A stretch of 64,000 bases of DNA. Source: Branchiostoma belcheri (Eukaryota > Chordata > Leptocardii > Amphioxiformes > Branchiostomatidae). Below the pieces are notes generated by a model. That model searched no databases. It was not told the DNA's origin and worked only from the letters and a program-made list of their open reading frames with translations. Position numbers and translations under genes: made by a program. The DNA is taken from NCBI RefSeq assembly GCF_001625305.1, contig NW_017804043.1, forward strand, positions 1,319,283 through 1,383,282, written 5' to 3'. Below are positions 10,068 through 22,400 of the stretch, in pieces; within the stretch, counting starts at the first letter, position 1; each line of letters begins with the position of its first letter.

Positions 10068-13000
10068 CTACATGATGGTTGACTGCTTGAGCTTGAGGAT
10101 CCTGGTCCTGCAGATGACACATCTCAGCGGCAAACATCTCTGAGACACGGCCATCTGGATCGTCTTCACGAAACACTTCCTGCAGACCACCTTGTGTCCG
10201 CACGGGTAGGTCTGCATCTGGGCCTTCGCGTTGATGCAGATCACACACTGGAGGGAAAACAGCACAAAATGTGTCATACTGAGTATTTGTATACAAAAAT
10301 CTTTTACATGTGGGGAAGTAGTGTAACAGGTTTGATACAGATCACACACTGGAGAAAAAAAACAGCACAAAATGTGTCATACTGAGTCCATGTAGTAAAA
10401 AAATCATACATGTACATGTGGGGGAGTAGTGTAACAGTGTTGATACAGATCACACACTGGAGGAAAAACAGTACAAAATATGTCATACTGAGTCCATGTA
10501 GAGAAAAATCATAATTAGTATACATGTGGGGGAGTAGTGCAACAGATGGACTGGGTCAGTTAGTGTTGCTTGAACCCCACTGCTACACAATGTCATGTAC
10601 CCACAGGTGCTATGACTCATGATCTAACTCACCACTCACAGATATTCACAGCCACCAAATTCCACATCATACACAGAAAGTTGAAAATCGTTTCCTCTAT
10701 AATGTCCTTGCTCCTTGCATAGCTGTTAAGTTTTACTCTTACCTTAGGATACTCGATCCTTATACTTAAGTGGGGTAAGGATTTTATAAGATTTCATCCA
10801 ATACTACGTACAATAGGTCCCAATTATACCGTGCCCGAGAACCTAGCATGTGTAATTCGGCTGGCATTGATTTCAGGTGGGCAGTAATTTGCACCTATCC
10901 CATAGTCGATAGACTTTGCTGATGGAATAGGCCACGCAATCTCACATCTAATGGAGACGTCAAGTGATGAGAGTTTTCAACCATGTCAATACAAATCTTT
11001 ACTCTCCAAGCAGAGGTTCTGGGGGAATGATCGTTAGCTTTTTATATATTGCCGTTTTTTTTGTCCTGATCCCGTTGGTGGCTGCCGACCTTCTCTGGCT
11101 AATGGATACTGCCTGGCCAATTTCATACTGTCTTTTTGCCACCGAAAGGGATCTGCTTGGAGATTAACAAATCTTATCCAGCTTGGCAGGATGTTGACTG
11201 GACATCTATACCAGAATCTGTTCTTACATCAATAACCTTCTTTTAATCTGCCAGGCTACATTATATTTGCCATAAAATTGCAACATGATGTAACCCAACA
11301 CTAGTTACCATGGTGACAGACGTTCGGTTCAGGTCATTGACCTTACTTGTTTGGAGAAGAAGAACAAGAAGAAGAAACTGTAAGCATCCCTCCTGCTATA
11401 AAATTGCAACATGATGTAACCCAACACTAGTTACCATGGTGACAGACGTCTGGTTCAGGTCATTGACCTTGTTTTTCTTCTGCAAAGGTAAGATAAATAA
11501 ATAGCTGGGGACAAATTGACCTAAAAAAGTAAAATACCCCACTGAGTAACAAAATCTTGATTGATTATTATATAAAAAGGCAGGGAATTTATCGGGTCAG
11601 AGTTATTGATGGACCAATAAAGTAATCATAACGTGCTAGGTCATCCAGTGTGAGACAGTCAAAAACGGTCGATGATTTGTGTGGTCACATAATCAGGAAT
11701 CCGTATCCATGATGATGTTTTTAATGATTGTTCAGTTCAGAGTGATGCAGTGACCTGCATTGACCCTTTTTAGCTAAATATAGTTATAGCTAGCCTCTAC
11801 CAGGCTTCGGCAGGCGACTGGAAAGAGTAGAAATTGGCCAAATTGAGAGATAACATGCCGGGGGAGTTGGTCCGCTACATGTAGAAAGTACCATTCAGGA
11901 GTGTCAAACTCACTGTATTCTCTCTAGCAGTCCCCTGGCATGTTATCTCTCTATTTGGTCAATTTCTACTCTTTCCAGCCACTTCCTGAAGCCTGGTTGA
12001 GGCTAAGTTCAAGTGAATTTTTTCACACGTGTATACATTAAGTCTTGTACATAGAACAATATACAACTTGTCTAGTACATGTAATTAAGTCTTACAGTTT
12101 ACATGCAAATTGGTTCTCTAACAATTCTCACTGCTTTTGAAGTACATTTCACCATGGAGGTTATAAAACCTTATGGACTACACTGACAGTATGCAAAGAA
12201 ATATTTGTAACTGAACACAACACATCCAAAAATAGTTTCATCAGGTTAGTAAAGTATAGGATACAGGAGTTTTCTTTTACACAAACAAGATAGTTTACCA
12301 GTCAGAAGCTCTGAGGAAGGTGTCTGATAGACACTGCAACGTCAGCAAGGTACATGTAAACTATCTTGGTTGTGTAAAAGAAAACTCCTGTATCCTGAAT
12401 AGAACACACTGACAGTTATATACAGCTTGCCGTGCTTTGCGAGGTGGTTTACATAGATGCGATAGTGGCCAATACATCTTTCTTATCTATGCTAGACTTG
12501 TCTAATCTGACTCCTATTTCACTGCCACAATGCTGAGATCCATCCGAGAATTACCTCTTTCAATCTTCCACATTTCTGCTCGACAAGGCCTAAGAAAATA
12601 AAAGTTGTGTTTCCTGTTTCAGCCTTGAAAAAATTAGGGTCCGTAGGTAAGGATTTCTTTTTTTTTTTAATTTGGCGATCTCTTAGTGATCCAACAATAC
12701 AGTTTAGCAAAGTAAAACTTACATGAATGTTCATGTCAGTGTTGGAAAACTGATTGTACAATGTTTCATCACTCAGGTGTCAGATCAAAAGTTCAATCAG
12801 TTCCAAAAATCTACGTCCCTTGCAGAGGTCCACACAAAAAAGGCTAGGGTCAGCAGTTTTTTCTAGGGTTGGTCGGGAAACAGGAAACACAACACTTTTT
12901 TCCTGGGCCTAAGGCATCAGGATGGAGTCTCTCTGCTGCCGCGATCAATAAGATTTCATTATAGATCTAACTCCAGCCTACTTCTGATTTGTTCTGCCTT

Positions 13001-16000
13001 AACGAGTGCAGTAAAAGGGTTTAGAGCCAATCTATCCAAGGCCTTCGTTACGGATGTTTTGCAGTTTTTTGATCCAACAGTCGAGTGCAAACTGCAGCAA
13101 ATGAGTAAATGGACGTTGAAGAACAGTAGTGAACGCAGCTGTGAAGAGATCCACTTTATCCGCATTACAGCTGAGCACAGGAAAAAGGATTGTGTATTGA
13201 ATTCTTTTCTCTTTGATGAAATTATCAAGCCTTTAGGTTGGTCCTATGCACGATCAGGAATCTGTGGTCGAATCTTTATCTTTACCAATCAAGATTTAAT
13301 GCAATTAAGACATAAACCAACCCCAGGTAGCAATTGGCTGGTCTCTGATGAAGTTATTACTGTCCTGGGGCCTCTAATTGAAACTTTCCAGTCCTATTTC
13401 TGACTCAAATTAGTTAAAACGGTGCGTCTAGAAGCTTTTTTTTTTTACAAAATTGCACACAAAACACTAAAATCCCATTCTTTGCTACCTCGGAAAAGAC
13501 ACTGTTAATTTGGTTTAAGTGCAGATAGTTTGTGAAGTATAAAATTATCATACATCATGAACAGCCATAATAACATATGTCATAATGGGACTCCTACATG
13601 TAGTTACTCATTTTGAGTTTATACTATAGCTATGTTAGATACTAACTATGAAGTACCAAGAATGATTGCAGAGTATGGTAAATGGAATACTTTACGGTAC
13701 ACCTTTATAATACAAAAGTCTAATAGCATGGGCCCTGGTATAAAGCATTCTATGGAAAATATAAACTGCATAGCAAAGGAGAAGACTATGTGATGGAACT
13801 TAAAGTGGTATATAGAGACATTGGAGAAGAGGCTTTCATCATGAATGATATGTTTCTTCTGCTCTTCTATTGCTTTCTGCTTTTACACATCCTACAAATA
13901 AATAACTAAGTCTTGAATTGTAGGTACATATACTAGCTCCTTGAAATAGTAATAACTTCTGACAGCTACATGTACCTACAATTGTTTTTTTTAGATTACT
14001 GCTTTAAAAGGTACCTCTTCATCTTTACTCCCAGCTAAGTCAGGCTCATGCTCTTCCAACTTCTGTAGTAACTTGTCCTGGAACACAAAAAACAACAAGA
14101 TTTAACTACAGCAAAAACAGATTTAAGGCACATGTCTGTTTTCTATGAAGCATGTCTTTCAAACACAAATATTCTACTTTATCACAGTTCATACATAACT
14201 TTGTGACAAGGATAGACACAACTTTGACACAACTTGAAAAAAAAGATATGACATTTAAACAGATATGCTAATAAATGATTATCATGAAAGATCATCTGTG
14301 TTAGTAGTAATCATAGTAAAATGTTGAACTTTATTCCAACAGTGCAGTGCATATAATTTATCAAGTTGCTTAGAGCCACCGGGACCTAATCTAAAACGCA
14401 TCAGCTATCTGTACATCTGTGAGTTGCTCCCCTATCGCTGCTCAGCTGAAGATAGCAGTGGAGAAACAGCCTACTCATTAAGCCTATGAAAAAAATGTGT
14501 TTCCTGTTTCCCGACTGACCCTAGAAAAAACTGCCGACCCTAGCCTTTTTTGTGTGGACCCCTGCAAGAGACATAAATGTTCATTAGCTGATGGACCTTT
14601 CTTAGCTCCATGATCTGACACCTGAGTAATGAAACGTTATACAATCGGTTTTCCAACATTGACATTGAAAATGAAAGTGTCGTCAAGCAAGTTTTACTTT
14701 GTTAAGCTGTATTGTACAAGTTGGATCACTAGAGATTGCCAAAGTCCAATAAAAAAAAGGAAGAAAGAAAAGAAAAAGACAATCCCTACCTACCAACCCT
14801 AATTTTTTCAGGACTGTAACAGGAAACACAACAATTTTTTTCCTAGCCCTGAGTGGCTCCCTTACCACTGCTCAGCTGAAGATAGCAGTGGAAAAACAGC
14901 CTACTCATTAGTCAATAACGGTCAGGGGAAACTTTGGTAATGACCTCGGAGAGTTTGCGGTTATCTCTAGTCACGGTTATCTTAGCTTGGAGATTACCTG
15001 TCAAAAACATAAAGCTCAGTTCCAGATTTCCATTGATAATGTCCTAGGCTCTTGCCAATGTTAACAGAGACGTATGTAGGACTTCCATACAATAATATGC
15101 TTCTGTTGTGCCAGTGTTATCCCATAGTAAAAGTGCTTTTAAGTGTTGTCCTATAGTAAATGTGCATACAAGTGTTGTTCCACAGTAAATGGCCATATTT
15201 TATCATAATTTCTCTCATACTTGTGCCACATTGTACATATACAATGTTGTGTCTGTCCCTGGTACTGAAACAGTCACATAGACACTGTTGTGTCTGTCCC
15301 TGGTACTGAAAACATTCACATACTATAGTACACTGTTGTGTCTGTCCTTGGTACTGAAACATTTACATAGACACTGCTGTGTCTGTCCCTGGTACTGAAA
15401 ACAGTCACATAGACACTGTTGTGTCTGTTCCTGGTACTGAGACATTCACATAGACACTTGTGTCTGTTCCTGGTACTGAAAACAGTCACATAGACACTGT
15501 TGTGTCTGTCCCTGGTACTGAAACATACTATAGTACGCTGTTTTGTCTGTCCCTGGTACTGAAACAGTCACAGAGACACTGTTGTGTCTGTCCCTAGCAC
15601 TGAAAACAGTCACATAGCACTGCTGTGTCTGTCCCTGGTACTGAAAACAGTCACATACACTGTTGTGTCTTTCCCTGGTACTGAAACAGTCACATAGAAA
15701 CTGTTGTGTCTGCCCTTGGTACTGAAATAGTCACATAGACATTGTTGTGTCTCTCCCTGGTACTGAAATAGTCACATAGACACTGTTGTGTCTGTCTCTG
15801 GTACTGAAAACAGTCACAGAGACACTGTTGTATCTGTTCCTGGTACTGGAACACTCCTAAATACTCCGTGAATAGTTTCATCAGGTTGGTAAGTCACTGA
15901 GTAATGAAGCTCTTTTTTATATACAACCACTTGTTTTATTCACAGCCAATGTTTCGGTGACCATCTGTCACCTTCCTCATTCCTTTATGTTTGGGAATGC

Positions 16001-19000
16001 ATACATAACAGTGACACCTGTGCTGCAGTGAACCAGTCAGAATTGCCCTGAGGAAGGTGACAGACGGTCACCAAAACGTCGGCTGTGAATAAAACACTTG
16101 GTTATTTAAAAAAAGAGCTTCTTTACTCACTCACAAATACTGTTGTGTCTGTTCCTGGTACTAAAACAGTCACAAACCTGTTATCCTGGTAGTGGTACCC
16201 TTTATAGTTTAGCCCCAAGTCATTTATTTCCATCTACCATATGTACATACCCTGCCCAGCTGCAGTAACCCAGAACATATTGCTTCTTATGAGAAATGCA
16301 TGGTCTTTTCATTACTCAAATCCATGGGTGCAAGCTCATAGGTACAGGGCCATACCAATTTGATTTGTTGGTTCTCGGATTTCTTCAGAAAAAATATGAA
16401 GCAACAGGGCAAAAAAACAACAAATAAAACAGGCCAAGGCATCCTATGATAGCCCTAAAATGCTATGATACATTTTTGTAGGAGAGATGAAGTCAACATA
16501 CCAGGCTGGTTTGTAATTCAACAATGAATTTCAAACTCTTATTCAAACGATTGCAATGATACATGGAAAAACTGTAAGAACTCTGAAGAGAAGGGACTTC
16601 CTTCAACAGTTGGGTACAAAATACGAGCATTTTAGACTTGATTCAGAGCCTGAAATGTTTTTTTTCTTTGTGAATCAGAAAAAAAATGACCAACAAATTA
16701 AATTGATGGGGCCCAACTGCCTCATAACAGCTTCACAAAATTGATCTCTGTTGTAAAATTGATGCATATATTGGGCACCCCCACCCTGCAATCTGACTTT
16801 CCCAAGGTCCAATGCAATTGTCGATCTATTTATTATAAAAATGTCTTGGTCCCTCCTAAGGGGACTGTTATATTACTTTTCTCTCCTCAAATAGGGACTT
16901 CTTGTCATAAATCTTGATATAAAAGCTATCTAGGTGTGAAAGCCTGAATGACTAGTATATATTACCTGATTTCCTATGGCCAAATGTCCCCCCTTTATAT
17001 GGTGTAACATTATATGATGTTATATATTAAGAGGAGTGAGAGGTGTGAATAAAAGACAAGGCCATGAAAGCCACTTACTGACATGCATATTATATGATGT
17101 GGTATCCAAGATGACCTGCAAAAGGCATTATTTTTTATATGTTATGGACTCTTTAAATTCATGGAGCTAGAAAAACTTCATCAGCTTGAAAAATTATGTC
17201 CCTTGCAGGCGTCCACCCACCAAAAAAAGTCTAGGGTCGGCAGGTTTTTCTAGCTATAGGGTTAGTCGGGAAACAGGAAACACAACATTTTTTCTTCCTA
17301 GGCCTAATGTCAATTAGAAAGAAGGACATCTTTGTGAAGGCTACATTTTAAAACACTATATATTATATACATTATATAAAACATACAAAAGTACCCTTTC
17401 ATGTGCAAGAGATAAACATTGATATAGCTGTTCCCTTGTGTCATACATGTACATAACTATGTAGTGGATAACTTTGACTATCATTTTGGGATGTGCAAGT
17501 CAGTAAATTTTCAATGACCAACAACAATATTGATGCTATGTTGTTTCCTTTTTATTTTTGTCCAAAGGAAATAGATACAATTCAAAAGGCAGTTTTAATA
17601 ATCAAGAATAAACCGTCTTTTATATTGCTTGAAAATTCTTATGAGGAAAACGTCTTAATGAGAAGAATTGAATCTTCAGCAAAAACCAGGCAGTTACATG
17701 TACGTCGCATGACCTATTTTGACTCTAAATCTATTTCCCTGTTACGGTACATGACGTATTTGGGCCTTTATGCCTCCTGTCCTATTGAATTAGATTCACC
17801 ATGCTGATGCTATGCTGCCTTAGTGTAAATTCTGCTTCTTTAGAATTTTTACTTTCCCTTAGGATTGAAGTTGACAATTCCGATTGATAGTGCAGCTCGG
17901 AACTTGCGAAAAGCCGTCCGCACTTCTGTGACAAACTGGCGGACTTCCAGCTCAATTTTCTCGCTCGAAATGGCCCCGTTGAATCATCCCCTTTCCTGTC
18001 ATTTCTAATATCTGAATCCTCACGCGAGAAGTGGCAAACAGACATAAAGTCACGGCAAGTAATTTCAATGGATGACATCAGCGCGCGCATTAATTTTCGC
18101 CTGATTTTGGAAAAAAAAAAGAAATTTTGATGCTCTCTGAGAGTGGTCAACATGCCGAAAATCGGCAAAGATGTCTGTTGCCGGAACATGGATGTCAGAT
18201 AACTATGAAGGGAGCTTGAGATGACAACAATAGGCTCTGATTTAATGTTTTGTTTCTTACTTTGATGCAGTGATATGTGATGCTGGGTATGTACATATGA
18301 TGTTCCCACTGAATCAAAACCATTTGTACAATGATTGAGTCAAAACTTTAAAATGTAGGAACCTTGTTTTTTCGGCCTGCCTTGTTTTTTTTAGCCCGCT
18401 CGCATTAGATTTGGAGTCTGCGGAGGATGTCATCCATAAAATTTACTTGCTGTGGCCTAACCACAAATCTGCAGGACACCATCAATTCCCATGCAAGCTC
18501 CAGGGCACGTTGACTTTCAGTGGTTGAGGAAAGGTCTCAAATGAACCAGTCTAAAGTTTACATGATTCATGGGTATTTTTGTTACTTTTTAACAAATTTA
18601 TGTCATCTGGGAATATAGATGGTTGAAACATTGTCTGTGGATATGTCACATGCATGTCAGCCAAAGAAGTGCATTCTGGACTCATGTTTTGATTCTTTTT
18701 CTTTCAAATCTCTTGAATAGAAGAAAACCAGGCAGGTAACTTTCATTTAATGGTTATCAAAATTGGAATCATTTAAATTTATTACTTAATATTTCATGTA
18801 AGTAGGTAAAAGAAGTATATTCTGGAGTCATGTTTCAATTCTTTTTCTTTCAAATCTCAGAGCTAACTTCTGTTCAATGGTTATCAAAATTGGAATCATT
18901 TAAATTTATTGCTTAATATTTCATGTAAGTGGGCAGGAGACTAAGTCAGGGTCGGGTCTAATCTACCTGGAAAAATATCAGTCAGCATCACTCTTCCCTT

Positions 19001-19400
19001 GACCTCCCCCGTGCCTCTTTCGCGAGACCTCGCTCAGAAAACGGCACAGCTCGCCGATTCTGCCATTACGGTGGCGTGATAAACCACCATATTGATTTTT
19101 CTCCATATGGAGCAGACCTTAATGTTTCACACGTGCAACAGAGGACATTTGTCACGCAGCAGAAGTTAGGGACTGCCAGATTTAAAATTCCTACGCCGAT
19201 TTCATGTACATCACAATGAACATGTTGATGAAATGTTTTATTATGAGAAACTTAAAACTATTATCCAACACTCTGCAAACTGTTGTCAGACTATTGCAAT
19301 GTACGAAATGTATCAGTGATACTTGTCCCATATGTTCATAGTTGTTATTTCTTTTCAGAAATTATGATTGCTGTATATATATATATATGTATGTATGTAT

Positions 19401-19433
<33 letters not shown>

Positions 19434-22400
19434 CGCGTGTGTGTGTGTGTATGTATGTATGTATGTATGTAATAACTATGTATATGCATATGTATATATG
19501 TGTATATATATGTACTTTTGATATACATATAACTCTTATGAGTCAGGAAGAAGAACCGGTAGCAAACCCATATGGAAATTGAAATTATTAGCTACACAAA
19601 CAGCTAAGTTGTAAGAGTAAAACAAATTCCTTCTTTGTTTCCAACTTTTATGAACTATTGGTTACTCCCACAATCATGAGGATTGATAAATGCCACAAAT
19701 AGAAATACTCAGTCTATGCAACAGTAAGCTAAAATGTACATTCTAGCTACCTTTGCTTTGTGATTCCATGTAATTGAACAGTTCCATGAATTCACCAAGT
19801 AATAAGTGGTGAATGTTATTTCCAAGTTTCTGTGGCAGGAAGAAAAGCGGAACTTACAAAGTCAGTCATCCAAAATCAATGACCTGCCATGGGATTATGC
19901 CAGTTTCCCTGTTGCTTTGTAATGGAAATCAATATACTTAAAATGGAAATGCATTCAATGATACCTCACCTTTACAAACAACTGCTGCAGCTGCAGGAAA
20001 GTTTTATTCATGCTCTTAAAAAAGTTTGAAAGAAATACAAAGAAAAGAGACATTCTGGAATTACTTATTCTGCACTTAAGGTATGTTGTAGTTCAGTACC
20101 AAGGACAGATACAACCATGTCTATGTAGATGTAAAAAGTACCAAGGACAGACACAACACTGGCTATGTGACTCTTTCAGTACCAGGGGGAGACACAACAT
20201 TTTCTATGTGACTGTTTCAGTTTATTGTATCTGTTGTGTTACAATTATAGTGTATAGTACATGTGTAGTACTAAAGGCAGGCATGATAGTTTATCAAATA
20301 CCAGAAACAGGGACTGCAAAAGGACCATCAGTGTTAAATATGTGGATGTCGTTCAGCACCAAGGACAGGCTAATCTTTTAGTGCCAACTCACATGAAAGG
20401 CAAAGCTGTGGGAACTGTAAGTGATCTGTAGGAGTAAGGAAGAAGCTTTCAGTGTTTTCAGTGACCATCAGTGTTAACTATGTGGATGTCGTTCAGCACC
20501 AAGGACAGGCTAATCTTTTAGAGCCAACTCACATGAAAGGCAAAGCTGTGGGAACTGTAAGTGATCTGTAGGAGTAAGGAAGAAGCTTTCAGTGTTTTCA
20601 GTGACCATCAGTGTTAAATATGTGAATGTCATTCAGCACCAAGGACAGGGTAATCTGTTAGAGCCAACACACATGAAAGGCAAAGCTGTGGGAACTGTAA
20701 GTGATCTGTAGTGGTCAGGAAGAAGCTTTCAGTGAATGACCCATTTAGGATAACCACTAACTACCTCACCAGACCGTTTGTCCACAACAGGCCATTAACA
20801 ACATCCCTTTAGCCCCCAAAGGTGCTTTTATCAAGAGACAGCACAGCCGAGACAAGAATCTGAGTCTTTTTATAGACGATGGGGTTCCATTTAACTCAAA
20901 ACTCCATGGCAAAAGGCTTAGGTTAATACTGTGGTTCACATGGTAATGTTAGCTATTGCATACTATGTCTTTACAGAAATACACTGATTCAGTTTATATT
21001 AACTGCAGTAAATAATGTCTTCAGTCCAGAATATCACATATCGCAAAATATACTTCACATTTGTCAGCTTAAGTCAGAACCCTCTCGTAAACACTGACTA
21101 AGTACGATCAGATCTGATGGATCTGTGTTCAGTATGCTGTTCATTAAAGGCTTCGGCTACATTAGCCATTATCTGTGTCTCATGGGGACCAGATTACATC
21201 TTAGCTATGCAAGGCTTCTCCGGGTCACCTTGAGTCTGTAACCCTGTTTACATCTACATAGACATGGTTGTATCTGTCCTTGGTACTGAACCGTAACATA
21301 CCTTCAGTGCAGAATAATTAATGCTAAAATGTCTCTTTGAATTTTTTCCTTCGCTAAGAAGGTTGATGTTTTCAGTAGCATTTGTCTGTTTGTGAACAGC
21401 ATAACTCAAGAAGCTTTATATGCATTGTCATGAAACCTGGTAGGTGGGTACAATGTACAGGGGTCACGGAGCTAGAAAAGGTCAATCAGGTTTATGTCCC
21501 TTGCAGAGGTCTCCACACACAAAAAGGCTAGGGTCAGCAGTTTTTTCTAGGGTCGGTCAGAAAACAGGAAACACAACATTTTTTTCCTAGGCCTAAGGCA
21601 GCATAGCATCAGCATGGTGAACCTAATTCAGTAGGACAGGAGGCATGAAGGCCCAAATGCATCATGTACCATAACAGGGAAATAGATTTAGAGTCAAAAT
21701 AGGTCATGAGGTAAGTTCCTGGATTTTGCATTTTGCTGAAGATTCAATTTTTTCTCATAGTCACACTTTGGCAGAATGTTTCATATAAGGTCGTATTTGT
21801 GCATATCAGGTTAACATTTCACCTGCTAAGTTTCCGAATGTTGTGTTGGAAAAGATGTCGTCTGCAACAGGCAAAATTCTGATGCAACGTTGACCAAAAA
21901 TTCAACTAAAACCGTGAAAAACCGCGCAGTACATTCTGCTGATGACTGTTAACGGGGCCAGCGTTGTGCAATTACTACGTTGACTTCCCAGCCTTCAGTC
22001 ACACTTCACTAGAATGTTTCATATAAGGTCATATTCGCGTATATAACGTTAACATCCCGTCTGTAGTTTCCAAATGTTATTTCGAAAAAGATATCTTCTG
22101 CAGCAAGCAAAATTCTGATGCAACGTTGACCAAAAATCTAACAAAAACCGTGAAAAATCAGGGTTTTGTGTAGGCGCAGTACGTTCTACCGACATGCTTT
22201 TCTGGGATATGATAACAGGGCCAGCGCTGTGCGATTACTACGTTCCCAGCGCTCGCACGCCACCACACTGCACTGATGAGGACAGCTCGCTGTCACCTTG
22301 GGGCGAGCTTTGAAGGTCATGAACGCAATAAAACTTCTACTTCTAATAAATCCCAATCTGTACAGCCTAATCATCCCGTGGCCCTACAAGGGCAGTCAAA

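Noticed and set aside
15235..15870. CRISPR-like regular array
   Set aside because: Units are contiguous diverged minisatellite copies with no unique spacers, in a eukaryotic genome.
19283..19582. 99-codon frame rich in V, C and Y
   Set aside because: It is produced by the TGTA/TG/CG microsatellite.
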